Source: Nocardia sp. NBC_01730
Lineage (GTDB): Bacteria; Actinomycetota; Actinomycetes; Mycobacteriales; Mycobacteriaceae
Length of the DNA: 64,000 nucleotides
Assembly (NCBI RefSeq): GCF_035920445.1
Contig: NZ_CP109162.1
Location: 5,270,001-5,334,000 of the forward strand
Direction of reading: 5' to 3'
Positions 7,826-17,413 of this stretch are shown piece by piece. The position numbers and the translations under genes were made by a program. Numbering within the stretch: the stretch's first letter is position 1; each line of letters opens with the position of its first letter. Below the pieces are notes generated by a model. That model searched no databases. It saw only the letters and a program-made list of their open reading frames with translations, and was not told the DNA's origin.

Positions 7826-9508
7826 TTACTCTCCCGTGGTTTCGGCGCCGCGCGCCGAGATGGTTTCAGCGCCACGGCCGTCCGGTTGTTCGTCGAGCAG
7901 GCGTGCGCGCAGCCGGTCGAACTCGCCGCCCCAGCCGGCCTGGTCGGTTCTCGCGAGCCCACCCATCTCTACTACAGTGCGTCGTTGATCAACGGTACCG
8001 GGTGCTGCCTCGGCCGGGTAGACCCGCACCCAGATCCGCCTGCGCTTGACCAGCAGCGAGACCAGCAGACCCGCCATCATCAGCAATGCGCTCACCAGCA
8101 CCCACTGCTGAGCGGGATCGTGCGACACCTGCAGGTTCACGAATTCCTGGGCGCCGTCGAAGGCGACCTTGGTGCCGTTGGGCAGCGTCGTCGACTCGCC
8201 GGGGCGCAGGTTCACCCTGGCCTCCTTGGCCAGTCGACCCTGCTTGACCTGTTCGGGGTCCAGCGCGAACAGCGATTGCGGCTTGCCCGTGTCGAGACCG
8301 GTGTCGCCGCGGTAGATATCGACCGCGACGGCCGGGTCGTTCATCGCGGGGAACGCCGAACTCATCAGCGTGCCGTGGAACATGGCGGTCGGCGCGAAAA
8401 GGCCCTCGATCGCGATCTGGTTCTTGCGGCGTTCCTCGTCGGTGGCGTACATGCCGCCGGGCGGGTCGATCCGCAGTACGCCACTGGACAGGAACGTCGA
8501 CGCGTCGTCGGGTCGCCACTGGATGGACTCGGTGCGGGTCTGTCCGTTGGGGAAGGTGACCGTGAAGGTCGGCGCGTAGCCGTGCCCCTGCAGGTAGAGC
8601 CGATCGCCTGCGACCCGGAGCGGGTGGTTCACCTGCACCTGGGTGTCGCGCCAAGTGTTCGTCCGCAGGTCGTCGCCCACCTGGTAGGAAATGCCCGCGG
8701 TGAACATCTCGGCCTGGCCGTTCGTCAGGTAGTCGGCCTTGAAGTCCTCGACCCGAACGCAGATCGGGGTCATACCGGTGCCGTCGTTGACGTTGCCCGC
8801 CTTGAACGAGTCGAACACCGCGGGCGAGGTGGTGCAGAAGCCGGGGCCTTTGTTCGCCAGCACAATGACACTGCCCTCGTAGCCGAAGAGCTTGCCCGCC
8901 GCGATCGCGATCAGCAGCCCGACCAGCGCGAGATGGAACATAAGGTTGCCGAGTTCGCGGGTGTACCCCTTCTCCGCCGACAACGTCACCTCGCCGTCGC
9001 GCGTACCCGGCCGAACCTCGGTGCGCCAGCCGCGCAACTGGGTACGCGCGCGTGCGATCACCTCGTCGGGCGTCTGCGCGACGCTGCCGGAGTAGTGGTG
9101 CGGCAGCCGGGTCAGGTTGCGCGGCGCGCGCACCGGCGGCGTGCGCAGCGCGCGGTAGTGGTCGATGGTGCGCGGCAGGATGCAGCCGACCAGCGAAATG
9201 AACAGCAGCACATAGACGGCCGTGAACCAGAAGCTGGAAAACACGTCGAACAGCTCGAACCGGTCCATCCACGGACCGAGCGCCGGCCGATCGGCGATGT
9301 ACTGGGCGACCTTCTGCTCATTGAGATTGCGCTGCGGCAGCAGCGCGCCGGGAATCGCGGCCAGTGCGAGCAGGAACAGCAGCACCAGCGCGGTGCGCAT
9401 GCTGGTGAGCCCGCGCCAGGTGTTGCGCACGAACGCCAAGGCGCGGCCGAGCACGGGTTGGCGCGGCGGCGTGGGAGTTTCGGTTGCCTGCTGGTCGGTC
9501 ACGGTCAT
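7826..9508 (-). CDS. resB: Cytochrome c biogenesis protein ResB
   Basis: A 560-aa ResB-family protein. There are three N-terminal helices (LTSMRTALVLLFLLALAAIP; WFTAVYVLLFISLVGCILPR; LMFHLALVGLLIAIAAGKLF) and a large extracytoplasmic domain of about 300 residues. A final helix (VLVSALLMMAGLLVSLLVKR) and a cytoplasmic tail close it. It partners CcsB in haem ligation. ATG 9508 is chosen because it overlaps the ccdA stop (ATGA); the frame extends 20 codons further without support. It corresponds to Rv0528. Confidence 0.9.
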   Translation of the reverse strand: MTVTDQQATETPTPPRQPVLGRALAFVRNTWRGLTSMRTALVLLFLLALAAIPGALLPQRNLNEQKVAQYIADRPALGPWMDRFELFDVFSSFWFTAVYVLLFISLVGCILPRTIDHYRALRTPPVRAPRNLTRLPHHYSGSVAQTPDEVIARARTQLRGWRTEVRPGTRDGEVTLSAEKGYTRELGNLMFHLALVGLLIAIAAGKLFGYEGSVIVLANKGPGFCTTSPAVFDSFKAGNVNDGTGMTPICVRVEDFKADYLTNGQAEMFTAGISYQVGDDLRTNTWRDTQVQVNHPLRVAGDRLYLQGHGYAPTFTVTFPNGQTRTESIQWRPDDASTFLSSGVLRIDPPGGMYATDEERRKNQIAIEGLFAPTAMFHGTLMSSAFPAMNDPAVAVDIYRGDTGLDTGKPQSLFALDPEQVKQGRLAKEARVNLRPGESTTLPNGTKVAFDGAQEFVNLQVSHDPAQQWVLVSALLMMAGLLVSLLVKRRRIWVRVYPAEAAPGTVDQRRTVVEMGGLARTDQAGWGGEFDRLRARLLDEQPDGRGAETISARGAETTGE

Positions 9509-10344
9509 ATCGGCAAGGTCACCTCGGAAACGAACGCGTCGCGCACCCAGGCGACGAACTGGTCCCACGCCCCGGTGACCAGAGCGGCGCCGACCGCGAC
9601 CAGCAGGATGCCACCGATGACCTGGATGGTGCGCGAATTACGGCGCAGCCAGCCGACACCGCGCAGCGCACTGGCCGACCCGAACGCGAGGACAACGAAC
9701 GGCAGGCCGAGGCCGAGGCAGTAGGCGACGATCAGCGCGACCCCGCGCACGGCCGTCGTCCCGTCGGTGCCCGCGGCCACCGCCATCACACCCGACAGCG
9801 TCGGGCCGAGGCAGGGCGTCCACCCGAGCGCGAACACCCCGCCGAGCAGCGGCGCGCCCATGATGCTGGTGAGCCTGCGCGGCTCCATCCTGGTGTCGCG
9901 CTGCAACGCGGGCACGAGGCCGATGAACACCAGGCCCATCAGGATCGTGACCACGCCGCCGATCCGTTGCAGCAGTTCACGATTCACATTGAGCGTCTGG
10001 ATTACCCCGAACACGGTGGCCGTGGCGAGCACGAAGACCACGGTGAACCCGGCGACGAAGAGTCCGGCCGCACCGGCAACCCGCATCCGCGCCGAGCGCC
10101 TTTCTGCCGAATCCGCGATGTCGACCGAACCCGGCCGGCCCTTCGCGGCCTCGGCGACTGTCGCGGGCGGCGCCTCGGCGCCGACCAGCCCGGCCAGATA
10201 CGACAGATACCCCGGCACGAGCGGCACGACGCACGGCGAGGCGAAGGACACAAGGCCCGCCAGCAGGCACGCGCCGAGCGCCAGCAGCAGCGGCCCTGAG
10301 GCCGCCGTCTGCTGGAACGACTCCCCAGCTCCGGCAAGCACCAT
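9505..10344 (-). CDS. ccdA: Thiol-disulfide electron carrier CcdA
   Basis: A 279-aa, six-helix DsbD/CcdA-family protein. The two redox cysteines sit in FASPCVVPLVPGYLSYLAG (helix 1) and GWTPCLGPTLSG (helix 4). It passes reducing equivalents from cytoplasmic thioredoxin to the extracytoplasmic thioredoxin-like protein encoded upstream, keeping apocytochrome c cysteines reduced for haem attachment. ATG 10344 has a GGGGAG ribosome site 8 nt away; a 29-codon extension has no support. It overlaps resB by 4 nt. Confidence 0.93.
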   Translation of the reverse strand: MVLAGAGESFQQTAASGPLLLALGACLLAGLVSFASPCVVPLVPGYLSYLAGLVGAEAPPATVAEAAKGRPGSVDIADSAERRSARMRVAGAAGLFVAGFTVVFVLATATVFGVIQTLNVNRELLQRIGGVVTILMGLVFIGLVPALQRDTRMEPRRLTSIMGAPLLGGVFALGWTPCLGPTLSGVMAVAAGTDGTTAVRGVALIVAYCLGLGLPFVVLAFGSASALRGVGWLRRNSRTIQVIGGILLVAVGAALVTGAWDQFVAWVRDAFVSEVTLPI

Positions 10345-10387
10345 CAGGTGGTCTCCCCGGTCCGCGGCGACGCTGCGGGCGCGGGTC

Positions 10388-10639
10388 TCACACCGACTCC
10401 CCCTCGGGCGCCTCCTCGAGCCCCGCGCCATGGCGCAGCGGCACCCTCCGCTCGGTGCCTGCGGGCTCCTCTGTCACGTCGAGCACGCCGAACTCCAGCA
10501 GCGAGTCGGCGGCGACGCTGCGCGGCACGGTGGCGATACCCGCCCACCGGTCGTCGACGGCCCATCCGCCGCCGATGCGTCGGGGGCCCTGCCGTGGCCG
10601 ACAGGCACGCGGCTTGCGGGTACGGCGGTCGCGATTCAT
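10388..10639 (-). CDS. 83-aa hypothetical protein embedded in the cytochrome c operon
   Basis: The ATG at 10639 overlaps the stop of the thioredoxin-like gene (ATGA), and the stop lies 44 nt before ccdA. The N-terminus is basic (RDRRTRKPRACRPRQGPRR), followed by a more protein-like stretch (WAVDDRWAGIATVPRSVAAD, then SLLEFGVLDVTEEPAG) and an acidic tail. No domain is recognised. M. tuberculosis, from memory, has no gene here. Coupling and position suggest a real gene, but it could be a permissive ORF. Confidence 0.45.
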   Translation of the reverse strand: MNRDRRTRKPRACRPRQGPRRIGGGWAVDDRWAGIATVPRSVAADSLLEFGVLDVTEEPAGTERRVPLRHGAGLEEAPEGESV

Positions 10640-11283
10640 TGTGATTCCTCCGCGGCGAGACGTTCGACCACCGGCTGCAGATCGTCGGCGAGCAGAGACC
10701 GCAGGAAGACCGCGGCTACCCGGTGTTGCCGATCGAGTACGAGGGTGGTGGGGATGACACTGGTAGGGAAATTACCGCCGAGCGCGAGCAGCGTGCGCAT
10801 AGACGGGTCATAGATGGACGGATAGCCGACCTTGTTGTCGACGACGAAGTCCTGGGCCTTGTCCTGTTGCGGGTCACGGACATTGATGCCGAGATACGCG
10901 ACACCCTTGTCCTTGGTCGCCTCATAGACCTTTTCCAGGGCGGGCGCCTCGGCGCGGCACGGACCGCACCACTGGCCCCACAGATTGAGCACCACAACCT
11001 TGCCCGCGTAGTCCTCGACCGACGTGGTTTTGCCCGCGGTCATCAGGTCGGGGCCGGCCAGCCGGCTGACGGTGCCGCGCGCACCGGGCGGGTCGTAGAA
11101 GATGTCGGTCTTGCCGCCCGGCGAGACGAACTCGAAGGTACCGCCGGAAGCCACCGCGTCCGAACCGGTCGAACAGCCCGCGAGCGCGGCGATCAGCGCA
11201 ACGCACGCGAGCAGAACCGGTATCACCCGCCGGGTCGGCGTCGTGGCCGCGGGCGGGGTGACGGACGAGGTGGACCGCGTCAT
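10636..11283 (-). CDS. TlpA/ResA-like thioredoxin lipoprotein
   Basis: A 215-aa lipoprotein with lipobox LAGC (Cys37), so it is anchored on the outer face of the membrane. The thioredoxin motif WCGPC is at 105-109 in KVVVLNLWGQWCGPCRAEAP, and the cis-proline loop reads VIPTTLVLD. It is the expected partner of CcdA and reduces the CXXCH cysteines of apocytochromes before haem ligation. The start overlaps the stop of the phosphatase gene (ATGA). It corresponds to Rv0526. Confidence 0.9.
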   Translation of the reverse strand: MTRSTSSVTPPAATTPTRRVIPVLLACVALIAALAGCSTGSDAVASGGTFEFVSPGGKTDIFYDPPGARGTVSRLAGPDLMTAGKTTSVEDYAGKVVVLNLWGQWCGPCRAEAPALEKVYEATKDKGVAYLGINVRDPQQDKAQDFVVDNKVGYPSIYDPSMRTLLALGGNFPTSVIPTTLVLDRQHRVAAVFLRSLLADDLQPVVERLAAEESQ

Positions 11284-12143
11284 GCGCCGTGCACCGAGGG
11301 GTCCGAGCCGCCCGCGGGCTCGGAGTAGACGATGTCCACGAGCGTGTCACCCTGGTAAACCAGCGAGGTCAGCGAGGCGAGCGAACACTGCCGGTACCGG
11401 GGGTCGTGCCACAGCCGCTGCCCCTGCAGGAACCGCCGCAGCGTCCACACCGGCAATTGGTGCGACACCAGCACTGCCTCGCGTCCGGCCGCCTCGACCC
11501 GCGCCTTGTTCACCGCGGCCAGCATGCGGTGCGCGATCTGCAGGTACGGCTCTCCCCAGGACGGGGTGAACGGGTCGCGCAGCTTCCACCAGTGCCGAGG
11601 CTTGCGCAACGCGCCGTCGCCCACCGAGACGCGCAGCCCCTCGAAGGTGTTGCCCGCCTCGACGAGGTTCTCGTCGGTCCGCACGACCAGGCGGTGCTGC
11701 GCGGCGATCGGTTCGGCGGTCTCCTGCGCCCGCTGCAGCGGAGAGGCGATCACCAGCGCGATGTCGTGATCGGCCAGCGCTCGCGCGACCGCACCGGCCT
11801 GCGCCCGGCCGGCCACCGAGAGGCTGAAACCGGACAGCCGCCCGTACAGGATGGCGTTCGGGTTGTGCACCTCGCCGTGTCGCAGCACGTGCACGATCGT
11901 TTCGACCTGCGCGGTGCCGCCGTCGTGCACGCGCTCGCCGACCAGGGCCGGTTCGTCGGCGGCCGAACCGGCCTCCGTGGACTCGCCGACCGCACCGACG
12001 GCATTCGAATCGGCGGGCAGCCCGCCCAAGGGCGCTGCGGTGGACTCGATACCCGCGTCGGCGGTGCCCGGCTCTGCGACGTCGGTGATGGGGTTGGTCA
12101 GCCCGCGATGTTCGGCATCGGGCTGATCGCGATCGGAGGTCAC
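11280..12143 (-). CDS. Histidine phosphatase superfamily protein
   Basis: A 287-aa protein. About 80 N-terminal residues are acidic and low in complexity. The catalytic RHG motif follows near residue 88 ([14 protein letters not shown]), then the [15 protein letters not shown] loop and the second histidine in VSHQLPVW. It is the phosphoglycerate-mutase-like gene always found after hemL in mycobacteria (Rv0525), but phosphatase activity is more likely than mutase. GTG 12143 overlaps the hemL stop (GTGA); the frame is open upstream only because it shadows hemL. Confidence 0.85.
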   Translation of the reverse strand: MTSDRDQPDAEHRGLTNPITDVAEPGTADAGIESTAAPLGGLPADSNAVGAVGESTEAGSAADEPALVGERVHDGGTAQVETIVHVLRHGEVHNPNAILYGRLSGFSLSVAGRAQAGAVARALADHDIALVIASPLQRAQETAEPIAAQHRLVVRTDENLVEAGNTFEGLRVSVGDGALRKPRHWWKLRDPFTPSWGEPYLQIAHRMLAAVNKARVEAAGREAVLVSHQLPVWTLRRFLQGQRLWHDPRYRQCSLASLTSLVYQGDTLVDIVYSEPAGGSDPSVHGA

Positions 12144-13477
12144 GCGCGGGATCCTTCGGGGGTGGCGGCCGCCGCCGCATGTGCGGCGGCGGGCAAGGCG
12201 GCGGCGATACGGTCGAATGCGTTTTCGTCGAGCGCCGCGGAGACGAACCATGCCTCGAACGCGCTCGGCGGCGCGTACACGCCGCCGTCGAGCAGAGCGT
12301 GGAAGAACGCTGGGTAGCGCCAAGTCTGGCTCGCCTTGGCGGCGGCATAGTCGGTGACCGGGCGTTCGTCGAAGAACACGCTCACCATATTGCCCGCGAA
12401 CTGGACCTGATGCCCGACTCCCGCGCCGGTCAACGCGGCACGGAACAGACCGCCGAGCCGCTCGGCGTTGCGGTCGAGCGCGGCGTAGACGTCGTCGTCG
12501 GCCGCGCGCAGCGTGGCGAGGCCCGCGGCCACCGCGACGGGGTTACCGGACAGTGTGCCCGCCTGGTAGACCGGGCCGAGCGGGGCGAGGTGATTCATGA
12601 TCTCCGCGCGCCCGCCGAACGCCGCGGCGGGCAGACCACCGCTCATCACCTTGCCGAAGGTGTAGAGATCGCCCGCGACGCCCTCGCGGCCGAACCAGCC
12701 CGCGCGGCCGACCCGGAAACCGGTCATCACCTCGTCCATCACGAGCAGCGCACCGCGCTCCGCGGTGAGCGCCCGCAAGCCCGCGTTGAAACCGGGCAGC
12801 GGCGCGACTGCGCCCATGTTGCCCGCCGCGGCCTCGGTGATCACGCACGCGATCTCGCCGGGATTCGCGGCGAACGCGGCCGCTACGGCGTCGAGGTCGT
12901 TATAGGGCAGCACGATGGTGTCGGCGGCCTGCGCGCCCGTGACGCCGGGCGAAGTGGGCAGGCCGAGCGTGGCGACGCCGGAGCCCGCGTCGGCAAGCAG
13001 TGCGTCGACGTGACCGTGGTAGCAGCCGGCGAACTTGATGATCTTGGTGCGGCCGGTATAGCCGCGGGCGAGCCGGACGGCGCTCATGGTGGCCTCGGTG
13101 CCGGAGTTCACCAGGCGCACCCGTTCCACGGGCGCGACCCGCTCTACGATGGCCTCGGCGAGCTCGATCTCCGCCTCGGTCGGCGCGCCGAAGGACAGTC
13201 CGTCGACCGCCGCGCGGCGTACCGCTTCGACGACCGCGGGGTGCGCGTGTCCGAGGATCATCGGCCCCCATGAGCAGACCAGGTCGACGTACTCGTTTCC
13301 ATCGGCATCGACAAGTGTGGAACCGTTGGCGGAGGCGATGAATCGCGGTGTGCCGCCGACGGATCGGAATGCCCGCACCGGGGAGTTGACGCCACCCGGA
13401 ATCACCGAACCGGCCCGGTCGAAGAGCTGAGCGGAAACCGGCACCGATGCGCTGGTCACGCGCGGAGAAGAACTCAC
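12140..13477 (-). CDS. hemL: Glutamate-1-semialdehyde 2,1-aminomutase
   Basis: A 445-aa fold-type I PLP enzyme that converts glutamate-1-semialdehyde to 5-aminolevulinate, the second step of the C5 haem pathway begun by hemA at 22303. Recognisable blocks are [57 protein letters not shown] and the PLP-lysine region [18 protein letters not shown]. The usual EPVAGNM block reads [10 protein letters not shown] 13477 gives the normal family length. It heads the cytochrome c operon, linking haem synthesis to haem use. Confidence 0.95.
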   Translation of the reverse strand: MSSSPRVTSASVPVSAQLFDRAGSVIPGGVNSPVRAFRSVGGTPRFIASANGSTLVDADGNEYVDLVCSWGPMILGHAHPAVVEAVRRAAVDGLSFGAPTEAEIELAEAIVERVAPVERVRLVNSGTEATMSAVRLARGYTGRTKIIKFAGCYHGHVDALLADAGSGVATLGLPTSPGVTGAQAADTIVLPYNDLDAVAAAFAANPGEIACVITEAAAGNMGAVAPLPGFNAGLRALTAERGALLVMDEVMTGFRVGRAGWFGREGVAGDLYTFGKVMSGGLPAAAFGGRAEIMNHLAPLGPVYQAGTLSGNPVAVAAGLATLRAADDDVYAALDRNAERLGGLFRAALTGAGVGHQVQFAGNMVSVFFDERPVTDYAAAKASQTWRYPAFFHALLDGGVYAPPSAFEAWFVSAALDENAFDRIAAALPAAAHAAAAATPEGSRA

Positions 13478-13650
13478 GTATTCCAGTCTCTCAGCACGCA
13501 TGAATCGGTCCGACGACAGGGTGTAGTGGAGTGACTCAGGCCGCAGCCGGTCGGCAACACGCCGATGCGTTGTTTGCGCGGATATTGATCGCTGCGCGAT
13601 TGCCGATGCGTAGTGTCGGGGACCATCGTCTACCGGCTGGGAAGGTCTGC

Positions 13651-14049
13651 ATGCGGATTGCCATCGTCAGCGCGACTGTGCTCACCGTTTTCACCGCGGC
13701 CGTCGGCGCGACCGCGACGCTAGGCGTCGGCTCGGCCGCCGCGGCGGAACCGATCGAGCAAATCGACCAAGGGCGGATCGGCCTACACCTGAACCACGAA
13801 GAGACCACCGCGCTGGCCGACGGGCCGATTCCCGCGATAGTCACCATGCTCGTCCCGCTCAATCGGATCGGCGCGGGCCTGAAGACCGACACCGGTATCT
13901 ACCGCGACGGGAACGGCGGGGTGCACGCCTCACTGCGCCAAGTGGTGGTGGAGGCGGCGAGCCACCCGGACGGGACGGTCACCTTCTATCTGAATGCCCC
14001 GGGCACCCGCAACGGCCGCGTACTGGACATCTACCAGAACTGGAGCTGA
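13651..14049 (+). CDS. Small exported protein of unknown function
   Basis: A 132-aa protein with a signal peptide ([20 protein letters not shown]) and likely cleavage after GSAAAA, leaving a mature domain of about 95 residues ([20 protein letters not shown] at the end). No cysteines are present in the mature part. ATG 13651 has GGAAGG shortly upstream; the 40-codon upstream extension is rejected because it would bury the signal peptide. It reads divergently from hemL. No family recognised. Confidence 0.65.
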   Translation: MRIAIVSATVLTVFTAAVGATATLGVGSAAAAEPIEQIDQGRIGLHLNHEETTALADGPIPAIVTMLVPLNRIGAGLKTDTGIYRDGNGGVHASLRQVVVEAASHPDGTVTFYLNAPGTRNGRVLDIYQNWS

Positions 14050-14072
14050 GCGGATGCCACGGGGGCAGTCCG

Positions 14073-14294
14073 TCAGGTGTACATGCAGGGCGCCTGCGCC
14101 GAGATGGTGTGCAGGAAACACATGAACGAGTTGTAGGGGCCCGCGGACCCCGATTCCGGCACGAAGATCGGCGCGTCGACGGCGGTCGCGTCCTCCAGCG
14201 GCAGACCCGAACTCGCGCCCGCAGGCGCTGCCCCGATCCCGAGGGCGGCGGCCACGGCAAACGCGGCACAGATCTTCACGGCGAACCGGTTCAT
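14073..14294 (-). CDS. Small exported peptide with two C-terminal cysteines
   Basis: A 73-aa precursor with a signal peptide (MNRFAVKICAAFAVAAALGI, cleavage near PAGA/SSG) and a ~43-aa mature peptide ending FMCFLHTISAQAPCMYT. The two cysteines could form one disulfide. ATG 14294 has AAGGAA 8 nt upstream. It converges on the exported-protein gene ending at 14049. Nocardia genomes carry many such small secreted peptides without known function. Confidence 0.55.
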   Translation of the reverse strand: MNRFAVKICAAFAVAAALGIGAAPAGASSGLPLEDATAVDAPIFVPESGSAGPYNSFMCFLHTISAQAPCMYT

Positions 14295-14622
14295 CAAACA
14301 CATTCCTTATCGATACGCGTTCCAACCACGGCCGAAATGCTTACGACTGCAGGGGGATTCCTTGAAAACGCGCGGTCGGCGAGCTTGCCGCACCCGACCA
14401 CCACGCGCGGTGCAGCTGCACGGTAACCCAGACGTATGGCCGGAGGCGATTCGACGACGACAGGCCTCGTCTAGGCGATGCCGACGCAGAACAGAGCGAG
14501 TCCGGTGGTCACCAGGCAGGACAAAGGCTCGGGCAGCCCGCGCAGCAGCGACGCGGGCGGAAATGTGGCCGCGAAGGCAGGCGTCACCGGAACCAAACAG
14601 CCATGGCGAGCACAATCGCCGG
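14295..14622. other. 328-bp gene-free gap
   Basis: No supported gene is seen. A GTG-started 38-codon minus-strand frame at 14471-14587 ends in a hydrophobic stretch (CLVTTGLALFCVGIA) but lacks a ribosome site. No hairpin terminator or promoter stood out. Confidence 0.35.
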
Positions 14623-14886
14623 TCAGCGTCCCGTTCCGACAGGTCCACGGATGTCACGGACGAGCCGGGCGGTCGTGTCGACCGCGAGCACCCCGGCTAC
14701 CGCTACAAGCACCGCGGCCAGCAGCAGCCAAGGCCCGGCATAGCGGGTCGCGGCGAAACCCGGCGAGTCGCCGGACGGCGCGAAATCAGCGGTAAGAAGG
14801 CCGTTGTGCCAGCTCAGCACCGCCCCCACCAGTGCGACCACGATCAGGACTACTTCGACGATCACCGCGATGATCCAACGCCTCAA
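14623..14886 (-). CDS. Two-helix membrane protein, unknown function
   Basis: The frame encodes two hydrophobic helices (IIAVIVEVVLIVVALVGAVL and LLLAAVLVAVAGVLAVD) separated by a ~30-residue loop. TTG 14886 overlaps the stop of the upstream gene, giving 87 aa. The open frame extends to 14961 but lies inside that gene, so the start is uncertain. It is probably co-expressed with the upstream gene. No family recognised. Confidence 0.5.
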   Translation of the reverse strand: MRRWIIAVIVEVVLIVVALVGAVLSWHNGLLTADFAPSGDSPGFAATRYAGPWLLLAAVLVAVAGVLAVDTTARLVRDIRGPVGTGR

Positions 14887-15374
14887 TGGTCCGCTCCGTC
14901 CTCGCTCCGATCCACGACCTCGGTCAACGCCGCTCGCAACGCTTTGTGATCCTTGGCCCACGCCTGCACCATCGTGCCGTCGGCCAGCCGCAGCCCGATG
15001 CCGGTGCGGCGGCGCGGCACGCCGGTCAACTCACCGAGCGCCCTGGCCGATTCCCACTCGGTCTCGCCCACGTCGCGCCAGGACTCCTCGTCACGCTCGG
15101 GGAAGACCTCGGCGATCGAGCCCAGCGGCAGCGATTCGGTGCCCTCACGCAGTGTCGTTCCGGTGAGTTCCACGCCGACGTGCCGTTTGCCCGCGATCAC
15201 TTGCAGCACAACAAACCCGGCGATCAACGCGGCACAGAAGACGAGCGCGAACCAGTGCACAGAACTACCCGTGACAAGTTCGAGGACAAGAATGGCCAGG
15301 CACAGGACCGGCCCATAGGACACCGCGCGCCAGCGGGCGCCCGGTTCGGCGAACAAGACGGTCGTATCGGTCAC
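14883..15374 (-). CDS. Membrane protein with two helices and a soluble C-terminal domain
   Basis: A 163-aa protein. Helices at about 17-37 and 41-62 (YGPVLCLAILVLELVTG; WFALVFCAALIAGFVVLQVI) form a tight hairpin. A soluble domain of about 100 residues follows (TTLREGTESLPLGSIAEVFP, then GIGLRLADGTMVQAWAKDH). The arrangement resembles DUF3093-type proteins, an assignment I hold loosely. GTG 15374 gives the most natural N-terminus. Confidence 0.6.
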   Translation of the reverse strand: MTDTTVLFAEPGARWRAVSYGPVLCLAILVLELVTGSSVHWFALVFCAALIAGFVVLQVIAGKRHVGVELTGTTLREGTESLPLGSIAEVFPERDEESWRDVGETEWESARALGELTGVPRRRTGIGLRLADGTMVQAWAKDHKALRAALTEVVDRSEDGADH

Positions 15375-15420
15375 GCCGAGCCCACCACAGCGGCGCAAAA
15401 CGACACGGCGGGAAGCGGAA

Positions 15421-15540
15421 TCAGCGAGTCAGACCGGGCAGCAGCAGCACGGCGACGGTGAGCACACCGAACAGGATCAGCAAGCTCAACACGGCTAGAT
15501 CCCGCCGAATGCTGTGCGGCTGATGGATCACGACTCGCAT
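15421..15540 (-). CDS. 39-aa single-helix membrane microprotein
   Basis: The ORF begins MRVVIHQPHSIRRDLAVLSL and ends in a long hydrophobic helix (LLILFGVLTVAVLLLPGL). ATG 15540 is preceded by GGAGG with a 5-nt spacer, the main reason to believe it. The N-terminus is basic, so it should stay in the cytoplasm. It lies 46 bp upstream of, and on the same strand as, the two-helix protein gene starting at 15374. No homologue is recognised. Confidence 0.5.
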   Translation of the reverse strand: MRVVIHQPHSIRRDLAVLSLLILFGVLTVAVLLLPGLTR

Positions 15541-15696
15541 CGATGCCTCCGATTCTCCGGGGCCGGCCGCCGATCCCGCACACAAGCGAAATAAAACGTA
15601 TGACAGGCGACTACCGGTTCCCGTGTCCACTGTGACAACCCTCACGATACATGCCGACCAGTCCTTGACAAATTGAGAACCTGTTGCAACACCGGT

Positions 15697-16221
15697 TCAC
15701 CGTTGGCTCATCTGGAAATACGCGGTGGATTCGGGACGGTGGGAGAGATAGATCGCGCCGACGCCGAGCACACTCTGCACGATCGAGGCGCCACCGGCCA
15801 CCAGCGAGGCCCTTCCGTTCACCGCGTCGATCGCGAACAGCGCACCGATGCCGACCACCACGACCCACACGCCGAGGACTGTCAGCACGGTCCGCGCCCA
15901 GAGCTTGCCGCGCGCGAACTGATGCACGATCACCAGCGCCAGCGCGGCGACGCCGAGCCCGATCAGCACAACGACTACGTACACCATCGCCACCATCAGC
16001 TCGGCGGCGGCCAGCGTGACCTGTGGGTCCTTCTCCCTGGCCTGGTCGAAGACCTCCTTGGCGAAGGCGTGCCGCTGGGACAGTGCGCCGACGATCGACG
16101 CGATCAGCTGCACGACGCCGAATCCGACTACACCCCACCACAATTGCCGCGCAGTACCGACATCCACTGGCATCGGGGCCCTGGTGGGTCGAGCACCGGG
16201 CGGTCCCGGCATGTTCGTCAC
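15697..16221 (-). CDS. Four-helix membrane protein next to hemB
   Basis: A 174-aa protein with four hydrophobic helices (about 28-47, 74-100, 110-134, 141-160) and a proline-rich N-terminus ([16 protein letters not shown]). GTG 16221 overlaps the hemB stop (GTGA), so it is coupled to hemB. The same neighbour (Rv0513) follows hemB in mycobacteria. A link to haem synthesis is suggested only by position. Confidence 0.7.
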   Translation of the reverse strand: MTNMPGPPGARPTRAPMPVDVGTARQLWWGVVGFGVVQLIASIVGALSQRHAFAKEVFDQAREKDPQVTLAAAELMVAMVYVVVVLIGLGVAALALVIVHQFARGKLWARTVLTVLGVWVVVVGIGALFAIDAVNGRASLVAGGASIVQSVLGVGAIYLSHRPESTAYFQMSQR

Positions 16222-17195
16222 GACAACCAGTGCGCTGCCTCGGTCGCCCAGTAGGTGAGCACAATGTCCGCGCCCGCCCTGCGGATACCCATCAGCGACT
16301 CCAGGACGGCGCCGCGGCGATCGATCCAGCCTCGCTCGGCGGCCGCCGTGATCATCGCGTACTCGCCGGAGATCTGGTAGGCGGCGACCGGGACCGTCGA
16401 GCGGTCGGCCACGTCCCGCAGGATGTCCAGATACGACATGGCCGGCTTCACCATGACGATGTCCGCACCCTCGGCCAGATCCAGTTCCAGCTCACGGATC
16501 GACTCGCGGCGATTGGCCGGGTCCTGCTGGTAGGTGCGCCGGTCGCCTTCCAGCGACGAGGCGACAGCCTCCCGGAACGGGCCGTAGAAGGCTGAGGCGT
16601 ACTTCGCGGCGTAGGCCAGGACGCCGGTGTCGGTGCGCCCGACGGCGTCCAGTCCACGCCGGATCGCGCCGACCTGGCCGTCCATCATGCCGCTGGTGCC
16701 GAGCAGGTCGGCGCCGGCGTCGGCCTGGGCGATGGCCATGTCGACGTAGCGGTGCAGCGTCGCGTCGTTGTCCACGGTGCCGTCGGCGGCAAGCACGCCA
16801 CAGTGGCCGTGGTCGGTGAACTCGTCCAGACAGGTGTCGGCCATCACCACGGTCGCAGCACCGACCTCGTCGGCGAGCGCGCGCAGGCCGCGGTTGAGGA
16901 TGCCGTGTGGAGCACTGGCCTGGCTACCGGTGGCGTCCTTGTCCTCCGGGCGCGGCACCCCGAACAGCATGAGACCGCCGACGCCTGCCGTGACCGCCTC
17001 GACAGCGGCTTTGCGCAGCGAATCCAGCGAATGCTGCACGACCCCCGGCATAGAGCCGATCGCCCGCGGTTCCGCCAGGCCGTCGGCCACGAACATCGGC
17101 AACACCAATTGCCGTGGTTCAAGTGTTGTTTCGGCCACGAGACGACGCAACGCAGGGGTACGGCGCAACCGCCGCGGGCGGTCCATTCCGGTCAT
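16218..17195 (-). CDS. hemB: Delta-aminolevulinic acid dehydratase (porphobilinogen synthase)
   Basis: A 325-aa enzyme that condenses two 5-aminolevulinates to porphobilinogen. The two active-site lysines lie in [15 protein letters not shown] and [11 protein letters not shown]. The metal-site segment reads [17 protein letters not shown]: it keeps two cysteines but has Asp where classical zinc enzymes have the middle cysteine. ATG 17195 ([20 protein letters not shown]) is the family start; the upstream 35 codons are low-complexity. Confidence 0.95.
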   Translation of the reverse strand: MTGMDRPRRLRRTPALRRLVAETTLEPRQLVLPMFVADGLAEPRAIGSMPGVVQHSLDSLRKAAVEAVTAGVGGLMLFGVPRPEDKDATGSQASAPHGILNRGLRALADEVGAATVVMADTCLDEFTDHGHCGVLAADGTVDNDATLHRYVDMAIAQADAGADLLGTSGMMDGQVGAIRRGLDAVGRTDTGVLAYAAKYASAFYGPFREAVASSLEGDRRTYQQDPANRRESIRELELDLAEGADIVMVKPAMSYLDILRDVADRSTVPVAAYQISGEYAMITAAAERGWIDRRGAVLESLMGIRRAGADIVLTYWATEAAHWLS

Positions 17196-17413
17196 GAATC
17201 GCACGATACGCCCGGTCGGATCGGCTGTCGCGTGCACCCTTTGCCTGCCGTGCGGCCGCGCGCGGGGCGGCCCGAACCCGTGGTCCGGCGGCGCCGACAT
17301 CGGCCGCGGGGAAGGCGGTCATCGAGGCGCATGAAGCGGTGCGTGAAATCACACCTGTGGCGGCACCCGAAGGCGCATACTCCGACTGAGGGCGAGACCC
17401 CATGGGGGACAGC

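Noticed and set aside
7886..9724. A 612-codon plus-strand ORF antisense to resB and ccdA
   Set aside because: Long antisense frames are expected in GC-rich codon usage; the opposite strand has clear membrane helices and motifs.
14471..14587. A 38-codon minus-strand frame ending in a hydrophobic segment
   Set aside because: It has a GTG start without a ribosome site, no neighbour coupling and no recognisable signal.
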